From positions 1 to 51,212 of the forward strand of contig CAMBSB010000021.1 of the NCBI GenBank assembly GCA_945870155.1: a stretch of 51,212 nt of DNA, read 5' to 3'. Positions within the stretch are counted from its first letter, which is position 1, and each line of letters opens with the position of its first letter. The DNA comes from Paludibacter jiangxiensis. Its GTDB lineage: Bacteria > Bacteroidota > Bacteroidia > Bacteroidales > Paludibacteraceae. Under the pieces are notes generated by a model. The model was not told the DNA's origin. It worked only from the letters and a program-made list of their open reading frames with translations, and made no database searches. Both the position numbers and the translations under genes were made by a program. Shown here in pieces: positions 43,401-51,212 of the stretch.

Positions 43401-46400
43401 TTCATGAATATCGGCAGCAAGGTAATTGGCTTGTGATGCATTAGCCCCTACAAGTAGTACGCCTGTTGAAGAATAGTTTCCAAATGCTTGATCTGTAATG
43501 GAGAAATCGCCATTTACATACGCCGAAATTTTCTTTGTATCAACATCGTAAACCACTGAATAATGATTCCATGTAACTATATCGGTGTATGTTAAGGCAC
43601 TTTCAATGCTTGTAGTGCCATTTTTTACATACAATTTATTGGTTTGATTAAAACCAAATTCAAATCCTGATGTGCCTCCATGACTAATAATTGTACCCTT
43701 ACCCAATTGATTACGTTTTAACCAACATTCTAAAGTGAAGGATTTGCCTGCTAAATTAATAGTTTGTTCGGTTGCCATAGTACTTGCTACACCATCAAAA
43801 TGAACAGCAGCTGTATGTATGGTATTAGCTCCATTTTTAATACCCGTAACCGAAATATTGTTATGCGTTATTAAACCTTCAGCTATATCTTCGTTGAATT
43901 GTACTTGTATTTCATCTCCTGTATTCAGAATTCCATCAGATGGTTGTGTTAAGCCAAAAAGTATTGGTCGCACCATATCTTTAATTCCGCTTGCAACAAT
44001 CGTTGGCGTTTCGGCAATTACAGTTTTACTTGTAGGATCGATACAAAATGCTACCGCCCTGACATCATAACTATTGTCGGAGTAAGGTAAACGCATTTTA
44101 TATTGAATATTTGTCCAGGTTGGATCCATTAATGTTTTAGCTCCGCTTGCTTCATTGTATAAGGTGCTGTTAGCAAAGAATTTCATTTCTTCGTTCCATA
44201 TTGATGATGAGTTCGCTTTTGTTTGTAAGGCAATGTATCCAAAATTGACTGTATTAATATCATAGTTCTCCAATTTTACAGCTAAAGTGTCTCCTGTAGA
44301 TGTATTCATTACCCAATTGTTTAACGGTGCTGTAAGCGAAATTTCGGAGCAACTTGGAATAAATGAAGCTGAAATATTTACATCATCATAAATATCTTCC
44401 GTATAATCAGTTGGGTCATACTGGCAAGTTGAAGCTAAAATGAGTCGGATATTTTTATAATCCAACGCACTCGGTCCTTTGCTTAGAGTTAGTGTTTTTT
44501 TCAATATTTGACCGGCTTTGACCAGATAAGTTCTACCGGTTTCATTTATTGTTGCTCCATCTATTTTCAGTGTAGCTCCATTCGGATTCGTAGTACCGTC
44601 AATCATTAAATTATACCATGCATCACCTTTAGCTTCACTTTCGTTTTTCAATTCAAGCTCAAAAACTGCGTTACGATTAGCAGGTACGTTGCTAACTGTG
44701 GAATTGACAACCGATATTTTTGGATTTTCAATTTTCATTGTAGCTTCATTCACAATTGTTCCCGGCTGATAATATTTGGTAAATAACGCACCTTCATAAG
44801 GGCAACTCGTTTGTCCTGCACGAGTATTGAAACTTATTGAACCATCTTTTGTACGTTTATAATCAACTGTATATGTGTCAAAGTCGCCTGTTTCCTGCAT
44901 TACAAATCCAATCGAATTATGCGTTTCATCGGCTTTCGAATAACTCTCTTCTGACCCTCCACCAATTTCATTTTCAAGTGTAACCATAGTGCCCATTCCC
45001 ATAATACTTGCCCCAAATTCAGTATTAAGAATTCCTCCAAACATTACATCTAAATTTGTAGAAGTAGTATTTGTTTCGCTATCTGATTGTGAATATTCAA
45101 ATTTGGCTCCCGATGTAAATGATTGATTATTTATCAAACTAGCTTCAAGTTTATTTTTTTCGTTGCTTGCCAATACTGCTTTCCAGTATCTTATCTGATC
45201 ATTGCACCAAGATACTGAATCAATGCCAGTTAAGTATTGATTGGCTATTGGAAGTACTATTTTATAACTAGGTCCTTCACCAATTTTATTACTAATCTGA
45301 TTACCCCAAAGTGCTTTATCTGAGTTGTTCGAACCATATTTTGGATCATTTTCGTCAATCAACGAAATATATACCGGTTTTCTAATTACAGTTCTATCTA
45401 CTACGCTTCCTTTTGGTAAAATTAAATCATTACGAAGCTCCTTCCATGCCGGAATGAATATTTGCTCTAAATCTCGCTGTGTATAAGCAAATTCAGTATT
45501 AAAAGTTTGTCCAAATGCCAAACCTTTGCTTTTACATAATGCAAAATTACCACGGGTTTTCAATGTATCATTTTGATTATCAATCTCTGTCTTTTTAATT
45601 ATCGATATATTATTAGTCGCACCATATACAATATTAGTTGAACTTCCAATAAATAAATCAGCATCAGCCCCTACCCACAAAGGATCAGCGCTAGTTTCGT
45701 AGCGTTTATTCATTGTAAACTCCGTGGTTTTTTCTTTTCCCCAAGAATAATTTTCACTTACATGAAATCCCGCAGTAAAGGTATTTTCGAAATCTTGTTC
45801 AGTAATTACTCCACCTCCAATGCCAAAAAAGGTTGTAATTTTTAGACCTAATTTAGCTGTGAGTGATAAAGTGCTTTCTTCTAATTGTTTTCTAGTAAAT
45901 GCATCTGTAGTAGTTGTAACCGATCCTTTTTCAAGATAGGAATAACTGTTGGATCCCGGAGGGTCACGTAATATGGCTACCAATTGATTTGGACCGGCTG
46001 TTGTAAAGTTATTACCCGTGCTACGACCTCCTAATAAATACGGTGTAAATTTATCAGGCCATATAAAAGTTCTACCATTTTTTTGTAAATATGCATCAAA
46101 CTTTTTTAAACCTGTGGTTAAATCAGGCGCACCCGACTGAAATGAATAAACTGTATTACCTGTTGAATCTATTGCTATTTCTTCAACTACATTTGGATCA
46201 GTTAATTTCATAGTATTGTCTATCAACACTTTGGTATCGTTAACTGGAACTGAATCAATTACAGCATTATCATCATTTACATATTTTTCGTATGCATTTA
46301 TTTTAAATTGATATTGATTACCTTGTTGATAAATTGGATTTTCGAAAACGTAATTTGCTACATTATTTTGAATATTTACTAAAGGAATAGTATCCGATTT

Positions 46401-49400
46401 ATTAGTTAATGTTGATTTATAAATGTATGAATTATCGCCATAGTAATTTTTAATCAGCCCTTTATTATTTATTTCCTTTATTGAAAATTCCGGATCTGTA
46501 CTGTAGGTTTGAATGTATTTTGCATTGTACATTACAGAGTCAATATATTCAACTACTTTTTTGTATGCCAATTGATTACCTATAGCCGGAACAACTATTG
46601 TATCAGTCCATTTATTTATTTCGTATTGTTTATTTAGCTGATTTTTAAGATAGATTCCACCTGTTACTCCTCCCAAAATATCTTTATTCAATGTTTTTAC
46701 TTCTTTTATAGTATAATCTTCAGGGTAAACATAAGCAACAAATTCACCCGATGCACCACTTGTATTGATTGTTATTTTTTTAGAATCAATTTTGTAGGTG
46801 TTTTTGTAACTTATTGGTTTTTTGAGTGTTCCATCATCATGTTTTACAGTATCATTTAACACTGTATTTCGCATATTGTACTTGTCTGCATTGCGAGGTT
46901 CAAGTATTATTGTTGCCTGACCAATATTGTTTTTCGATTTTCCAACAAGTAATGCTTTGCTACTTTCAATTGAACCTCCTACAATTCTACCAATAAGCTT
47001 TATTCGGGTTGCATCTTTAAATTCAATTCCTGATAGATTATGTTCCTGAAAATTTCCGGTTATTTGACCAATTGAAAAAGTATGTCCATATTTTTTAGCT
47101 TTAATTGTATGTTCACCAATTGGAACAACCAAGGCATATTTACCTTCGCTATTTGTTTCTACTATTTCACCTTTACCATTGACCACTGTTTTATCATCAA
47201 TTAAAAACGACACACCGTTAACAGGATAATTTCCTCCTTCATATACCACGTAACCTTCATATTTAAAGGACGATATATCGGTAAAATCAACATTATTTTG
47301 AACTGCTGATTTATCTCCTAAGAACAACGGTTTTTGTTTAGGATTAAATTCATGAGTTCCAAGTTGTGGTGTAAATGTATATGATGTACCATCTGCAAAG
47401 TATGGTATCCCGCCTATTAAATAATTACCATTTACGTCTGTTTTTCCTTTGAGCGACAAGTTTTCGCTTGTTGGGATATTGTATTCATCGCGTGGACAGT
47501 TACCAATAATATTACCATGATTTTCGTTAAATACCATATCCTTCGAAGACATATCGAAGAAGAATTCATTTATATTTTCATCAAAACGATAATAGGCTTT
47601 TAGTCCATCTTCTTTACCTGAAATATACCTATCGTAGTTGTTAGCTATTTCAGTTTCATTCAATATTTTTTTCCAAATTCGCAACTCATCAATAAATGCA
47701 GTTGTTGATGATTTTATAACTATTGTGTTTTTATTTTTTATTGCTATTGGAAAATCGATAAGTGTAAGGTGTTTAATACCATTTATATAAACCGTATAAC
47801 TTGTTGGTTCATTCTGAACTAAACTAATATGAAAGTAAGTATTTTCAGGTATTTCAAATCCTGTAATATCTTTGGTTACATTTGCTACTACTATCTGAAG
47901 TTTATTACCAACTCTTTGTACAACGAACTGACTGCCTTTATCAATCAGTTTATCAGTCAATCCATTGTTGGTTAGTTTCAACCATGTTTGTAAAGCAAAT
48001 CCGTTTTGATTTAAAATATCAGTGGAATCTGGAATATTCAAAGAACCTGACGATAACGCTACTGCTTTATTTTTCATCTGATCTGAACCTCCTACAATAA
48101 TATCAGCATTTTGTACTGGTACATCACCATTGTAAACAATACGTCCACTTACTGCACCTGTAGGCATACGGAAACCTAAATCGCTTTGCAGCGGAGTTTC
48201 TGTTGCTATACCATTACAGCTGCTAACTGCTATAACCAAATAGGAATAATAGCGTGATGGTACAGCTTGCGTGTCATTATACTTATAAAGTTTTGTGGCT
48301 GTAGCACTTATCTCACCAATTGTTACATATTTATCACCGGTTTCTTCATATAATTTTCGCTTAATTAAGAAACTGTTTAACGTACCTTGTTTTAAATTCC
48401 ATTCTAGTTCCACACGGTCATTATAATATCCTTTTGATGCTTTAAAGTATGACAATGCTGGCTGTTCAGCTGCCGATAATGGCACTAACACTTTATTTGC
48501 AGCTACAACGGTTGTATAGCCATGTGCTGTTGACCCAATTTCAAGACTGTAAGTTAAGGGAATACAAGTAGGTAAGGATGCATCATCTGTAAATGTTTTT
48601 ATGTTGGCATCTGTAAGTTCAATTACCTTTTGAGCTGCCATTCCACTTTGTGAGCGGAAAATACTTATTTTACTACCACTGCAAAATACACCCGCACTTG
48701 AATAGTCCCATTTTAGATAAGGTTTACCATCAACTATCGATACAGTTATGACTTTAATTTGTTTATGTGTTGTGTTATATATAACATTTCCTACTTGAGT
48801 ATTTATATTCCAACCCCATTCAGGTAGAATTGGGTTGCGTCTTAATTTATAATAGAATGTTTTTTGCAGATTAACACCTAGTATTTCAGGATCAGTATAA
48901 GTGTATTTTGTTTTTGATGCATCATAAGTAATAGCATCTAGTAATTTATATCCGGAATTAAAGCTATCATCTTCAGCTCTTATTAATTCAAAGTTTGATG
49001 TTTCACAATTTGCAACATCAGTCACAGCTGGTACATCGAACGAAACAGTATTTTTTTGTGTGCAACCATCCATTGTAACATCAATTTTCATCGGCATTGC
49101 ATAGGCTTTAATTACCGTCTCGTTACTATTAATAGTGTACTGAGGAAAATTGCTGAATACGGAATTTGGTGAAAATTTAGCTTTAGTCAGGTATTTTTTT
49201 ACCTTGCTAATATCTTCTGAGGAATAATTAAAACTGAACGTTTTTGTCGAAAAATAGTCAGTTTTAATGATTTTTCCATTTTCTTCTATATTGTATTGAA
49301 ATCCAGCCATCCACGATGGAGCATTAATACTGTAAAGTACCGTTCCATCGTTCTGCCATACAGCTGTTGTATTAATTTGTGGAACTGTTGATGTGACATC

Positions 49401-51212
49401 AGTTTGTATTTGCCCGTATTCTGCTATACTGATTTGCTTTGTAAACGCAACCGGAGAACCTGCTGGAGATGATATTAATTCTTGTCGGTACTGCATTGGA
49501 GTCCATGCTATACGCGATCGGACATAGATTTTTTTACCTAATAATTCTGTTGGTAATTGCCAGTTTATTTTGCCACTGAATGTTTCGCTATTAGAGAAAG
49601 CTGATGCCTGATAATAATCAGTAGCATTAGTAATTGTTTCCCATCTTTCAAATGAACTTGACTTGTTCCATATTTGTATTTGAGTTCCTGCATTTACATT
49701 TTTTACTGAAAACGTACGGTATTGAGTGCCTCTTTGAGCTATTTGTTGCGTCGAACTCAGGATGAATAAAGCAGTATAGTTTACATTATCAAGCGTATAT
49801 TCCACTATTACATCCTGTACATTCAAATCATGCTTGAAACGGATATCTTGTTTATATTTATAAAAGTCCATATCAAGTTCTACACCACCACGTTCCGGTT
49901 TCCAATTGGCAACAAATCCAGGCTTAGTAAATTCCTGGTCAAGATATTCATAAGCTCCTGAACAAACATTTGCAGACCGGATCCGACCTGTTTGGTCAAG
50001 TCTGGGTACTGTATCTTTTACAGTTGGATTTCCTCCATAAGCAGTTGGAGTTGGGATTATATACGGGTGATTATCGATAGGAATTATTACGCCATCGGCA
50101 CGTTTTACTGTTGTTTTCTTTAGTTTAATAGTGGGAGTGAAGCCTCCGTTGTTAGCCAGTTTTCCTGGAAACAAACGTTCGTCGGATGCATAATTACCAC
50201 TGATTGTATCTAATAAGTCATATAAATCTTTCGTAGTAACATAGGCTGATGTGGCATGAAGGGTACTGCCAGATCTGCTGCTTGAAACTCCTCCATGACC
50301 AAAGATGTTGCTGCCCCAATCAGTGGCTGCCCATTGTACATCTGAATAAGCCAGTGTAGGCGTATTTAAACATTTATTTCCAGCTACAATGCTATTGTAA
50401 ATATAACTCGCAATTGAATTAATTCCTCCACCTTGTTGTTGGCTTTTGTTACCTACTACGGTACATGAAAGTAACACATCTGAACCGTTTGTAGCGTGAT
50501 GAATAGCAGCTCCGGAAACAGTTGCAAAATTATTTAAGAATGTACAGTTATAAAATCTTGATTCTGCTCCATTGGTATGAATTCCTCCACCATTAACAGC
50601 ACTATTTCCTTCAAATGTACAGTTAATAAATGCATTTCTTGCAGAATACCAGTTTCCATTGTAACTATAAACACATACCCCACCACCCTGATTTGTTGTT
50701 TTATTGTTACGGAAAACACAGTTTCTGATTTCCATATTAAATCCACCATCTAGAGTCTGATTATTTATTCCTCCTCCCTGTGTTACTGTTGAGTTTCCAT
50801 CCTGAAATATTATGCCATCAATCAATATATTGCTACGATAGATATCTAGTATTGCTTTGCTAAATCCACTTCTGGGTTTAAAATAGGTTGGATTCAAATG
50901 TGGATTTTTTATACTGAAATCATTATTCCATCCTCCAAGTAAGACAACATTTATTGCAAAATTTGTTTGAATCCATTTATTGTAAATTTCAAATGATGTT
51001 ACATTTGCCGGAGTCAAATATTCACCTTTTGCTATTTTAACAGTATCTCCCGGTTGAAATTGAGTGAAAATTTTCTGTAAATCGTTAGTTGCAGATGCAG
51101 GTGATAAACCACTTGCTGTACTTGTTCCGGTCGTGCTAACATAATAGCAGGTATAAGCTGCATTCATTTTAATTACAAAGAATGCAAAAACTAATAAAAT
51201 GCCTAATTTTTT
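40479..51212 (-). CDS. Giant T9SS-secreted multidomain surface protein (5' end outside the window)
   Basis: The frame is open from the stop at 40479 to the window edge. The first in-frame Met inside the window (51167) is not the true start: the 15 codons upstream read KKLGILLVFAFFVIK, a signal-peptide core. Numbered from that Met (3562 residues): a right-handed beta-helix of choice-of-anchor-Q type (about 8-407, NSIVAGNK, GRIRSANVCSGAYEY); fibronectin-like strands; LamG 1 (about 1050-1195); carboxypeptidase-regulatory-like repeats (about 1235-1375); a Gly/Ser/Thr-rich region (about 1770-2110); LamG 2 (about 2450-2620) and LamG 3 (about 2650-2850); a BACON-like segment (about 2990-3045); a module shared with the BACON protein; and a T9SS sorting domain (about 3477-3562, STYPNPVDKEMRLQI). 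It probably binds surface glycans or cells. Confidence 0.85.
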   Translation of the reverse strand, partial: KKLGILLVFAFFVIKMNAAYTCYYVSTTGTSTASGLSPASATNDLQKIFTQFQPGDTVKIAKGEYLTPANVTSFEIYNKWIQTNFAINVVLLGGWNNDFSIKNPHLNPTYFKPRSGFSKAILDIYRSNILIDGIIFQDGNSTVTQGGGINNQTLDGGFNMEIRNCVFRNNKTTNQGGGVCVYSYNGNWYSARNAFINCTFEGNSAVNGGGIHTNGAESRFYNCTFLNNFATVSGAAIHHATNGSDVLLSCTVVGNKSQQQGGGINSIASYIYNSIVAGNKCLNTPTLAYSDVQWAATDWGSNIFGHGGVSSSRSGSTLHATSAYVTTKDLYDLLDTISGNYASDERLFPGKLANNGGFTPTIKLKKTTVKRADGVIIPIDNHPYIIPTPTAYGGNPTVKDTVPRLDQTGRIRSANVCSGAYEYLDQEFTKPGFVANWKPERGGVELDMDFYKYKQDIRFKHDLNVQDVIVEYTLDNVNYTALFILSSTQQIAQRGTQYRTFSVKNVNAGTQIQIWNKSSSFERWETITNATDYYQASAFSNSETFSGKINWQLPTELLGKKIYVRSRIAWTPMQYRQELISSPAGSPVAFTKQISIAEYGQIQTDVTSTVPQINTTAVWQNDGTVLYSINAPSWMAGFQYNIEENGKIIKTDYFSTKTFSFNYSSEDISKVKKYLTKAKFSPNSVFSNFPQYTINSNETVIKAYAMPMKIDVTMDGCTQKNTVSFDVPAVTDVANCETSNFELIRAEDDSFNSGYKLLDAITYDASKTKYTYTDPEILGVNLQKTFYYKLRRNPILPEWGWNINTQVGNVIYNTTHKQIKVITVSIVDGKPYLKWDYSSAGVFCSGSKISIFRSQSGMAAQKVIELTDANIKTFTDDASLPTCIPLTYSLEIGSTAHGYTTVVAANKVLVPLSAAEQPALSYFKASKGYYNDRVELEWNLKQGTLNSFLIKRKLYEETGDKYVTIGEISATATKLYKYNDTQAVPSRYYSYLVIAVSSCNGIATETPLQSDLGFRMPTGAVSGRIVYNGDVPVQNADIIVGGSDQMKNKAVALSSGSLNIPDSTDILNQNGFALQTWLKLTNNGLTDKLIDKGSQFVVQRVGNKLQIVVANVTKDITGFEIPENTYFHISLVQNEPTSYTVYINGIKHLTLIDFPIAIKNKNTIVIKSSTTAFIDELRIWKKILNETEIANNYDRYISGKEDGLKAYYRFDENINEFFFDMSSKDMVFNENHGNIIGNCPRDEYNIPTSENLSLKGKTDVNGNYLIGGIPYFADGTSYTFTPQLGTHEFNPKQKPLFLGDKSAVQNNVDFTDISSFKYEGYVVYEGGNYPVNGVSFLIDDKTVVNGKGEIVETNSEGKYALVVPIGEHTIKAKKYGHTFSIGQITGNFQEHNLSGIEFKDATRIKLIGRIVGGSIESSKALLVGKSKNNIGQATIILEPRNADKYNMRNTVLNDTVKHDDGTLKKPISYKNTYKIDSKKITINTSGASGEFVAYVYPEDYTIKEVKTLNKDILGGVTGGIYLKNQLNKQYEINKWTDTIVVPAIGNQLAYKKVVEYIDSVMYNAKYIQTYSTDPEFSIKEINNKGLIKNYYGDNSYIYKSTLTNKSDTIPLVNIQNNVANYVFENPIYQQGNQYQFKINAYEKYVNDDNAVIDSVPVNDTKVLIDNTMKLTDPNVVEEIAIDSTGNTVYSFQSGAPDLTTGLKKFDAYLQKNGRTFIWPDKFTPYLLGGRSTGNNFTTAGPNQLVAILRDPPGSNSYSYLEKGSVTTTTDAFTRKQLEESTLSLTAKLGLKITTFFGIGGGVITEQDFENTFTAGFHVSENYSWGKEKTTEFTMNKRYETSADPLWVGADADLFIGSSTNIVYGATNNISIIKKTEIDNQNDTLKTRGNFALCKSKGLAFGQTFNTEFAYTQRDLEQIFIPAWKELRNDLILPKGSVVDRTVIRKPVYISLIDENDPKYGSNNSDKALWGNQISNKIGEGPSYKIVLPIANQYLTGIDSVSWCNDQIRYWKAVLASNEKNKLEASLINNQSFTSGAKFEYSQSDSETNTTSTNLDVMFGGILNTEFGASIMGMGTMVTLENEIGGGSEESYSKADETHNSIGFVMQETGDFDTYTVDYKRTKDGSISFNTRAGQTSCPYEGALFTKYYQPGTIVNEATMKIENPKISVVNSTVSNVPANRNAVFELELKNESEAKGDAWYNLMIDGTTNPNGATLKIDGATINETGRTYLVKAGQILKKTLTLSKGPSALDYKNIRLILASTCQYDPTDYTEDIYDDVNISASFIPSCSEISLTAPLNNWVMNTSTGDTLAVKLENYDINTVNFGYIALQTKANSSSIWNEEMKFFANSTLYNEASGAKTLMDPTWTNIQYKMRLPYSDNSYDVRAVAFCIDPTSKTVIAETPTIVASGIKDMVRPILFGLTQPSDGILNTGDEIQVQFNEDIAEGLITHNNISVTGIKNGANTIHTAAVHFDGVASTMATEQTINLAGKSFTLECWLKRNQLGKGTIISHGGTSGFEFGFNQTNKLYVKNGTTSIESALTYTDIVTWNHYSVVYDVDTKKISAYVNGDFSITDQAFGNYSSTGVLLVGANASQANYLAADIHELRAWETAVDRGTLSANKSTTYNGIELGMIGYWKMNEGKGKIAYDISKGRNANLVASWALNPSGKSVELGGINSSITLKTSQLPVSASSDYTVEFWFKAAPQTNACLFSAGRGDGEEYNNSRNNAALWFNDLGLLNFASNGKKIQLSTTNYLDNQWHHVALSVNRLSTANFYIDGALVNSTDARALSTFTASEIYLGKRKYMSNIGYGTYLTDMYFKGLIDEFRIWNTSLPESMINRNINSHLQGSEVGLAAYYPFDAYVNNILSPATTNQIKTQNNIPRDTIALSAGANISNDYAPIKIANTPENLGFNFVTNKDKINITLTEQNSVIERTTVNVTVSQIQDKNGNNLASPISWDVYVDRSQLKWENNNLKINKAVNTELTFSTKIINAGATNQKFDITNIPSWMTVSPSYGTVKPNSIQEITFVIDKGLNIGAYDENLYLRSDYNEPLSLRVNVLSELPNWTVDPSKFTSSMNIIASLTINNLVSTDINDKIGIFINGVCSGVGQPVYYKSINKYLLYLKIYANDISQNNKLIFKIFDASSGKIFNGKTVDPIYFINNDLKGLPSNPVVISAKDEIYQTTQLNNGWSWISIQVASPDLSSVQTALSGMVAKSGDLIKDNGNGGAFDAYSENTRSWIGSLTATGGLNNKSMYLIKSSTAQSLSIAGTVIDPTSVKIGVNGQRWNYISYLPSRNISTTEAFAGYLASENDILKAQSAFSVYDPYVGWIGDLTYLEPGKGYMLYRSSNANTEFSYPANQANALLIRRQNVVAAQQSRVEPGKYSETMNVIANVDYKAGLNSNDWILGYCGSELVSANQLGANVNIQKPLIFVNLSAANESLIHFELERDAKIIAKSTDLIQFVGNNVIGSLKSPYSLNFNSNTTAINSINENIGISTYPNPVDKEMRLQINTNKFEKISIQVVDLLGKIIIETGSFNTIDNYFEKIFNLESIESGIYLVKINIDGQLYLRKIIKK

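Noticed and set aside
43819-44070. Plus-strand ORFs under the giant gene (also 41437, 42315 and 47882)
   Set aside because: They are short, lie opposite a long conserved-domain coding sequence and have no promoter or ribosome-binding context.
51165-51167. ATG at 51167 as the start of the giant gene
   Set aside because: The upstream 15 codons to the window edge are open and encode a signal-peptide core, so the true start is outside the window.

Overview
The window comes from a low-GC member of the Bacteroidota, probably a Bacteroidales-like lineage. Several signs point there. Many gene starts are preceded by the phylum-specific -7 box TAnnTTTG, mostly as TATCTTTG, TAACTTTG or TACTTTTG. Two proteins carry type IX secretion (T9SS) C-terminal sorting domains of the YPNP/FPNP kind. 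One protein has a BACON domain and one has a DUF4369/thioredoxin-like architecture. IspG is the long form with an inserted domain, and menC and menE lie close together. No rRNA, tRNA, CRISPR array, transposase or integrase was seen.

Layout. 1-2234 is the end of a menaquinone locus (menC 3' end, menE), with a BRO-N/DinD-like gene wedged between the two. 2384-6710 holds housekeeping genes: a sirtuin, an exported EEP-family nuclease/phosphatase, a LutA-like Fe-S protein, RidA and NagB. 7044-15972 is a putative defence or restriction-modification island: a PLD-nuclease/SNF2 helicase, a 1283-residue Eco57I-like adenine methylase, an ORF6N protein and a Schlafen/AlbA_2 protein. 16310-38691 is core metabolism and envelope: IspG, QueG, a CXXC-less TlpA-like lipoprotein, MDH, a Fur/PerR regulator, a BamA/TamA-like outer-membrane protein, a glycosyltransferase, a DUF456 protein, an alpha/beta-hydrolase, a membrane LytTR regulator with a patatin, two SDR enzymes, NadA, a DUF2141 protein, a U32 peptidase/TrhP-like protein, DusB and an M13 metallopeptidase. 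38807-51212 is a minus-strand surface-protein operon. It is led by a giant protein of more than 3570 residues (beta-helix, three LamG domains, T9SS sorting domain) whose 5' end runs off the window, followed by a small T9SS protein and a BACON protein.

The most interesting items are: (i) the PLD-helicase/methylase/ORF6N/AlbA_2 island, whose methylase has a target-recognition region with sharply lower GC than the rest of the gene, suggesting specificity swapping; (ii) 27-bp palindromes of identical geometry (12-bp arms, 3-nt loop) inside the coding sequence of both BRO-like genes, tandemly duplicated in one; (iii) a dispersed G/C-rich intergenic inverted repeat that sits just after stop codons in one orientation and just before start codons in the other, supplies a stop codon to one gene and is translated into the N-terminus of another; (iv) the giant surface protein with a possible amphipathic, pore-former-like middle region. 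Function assignments rest on motif recognition by eye; no database search was run.
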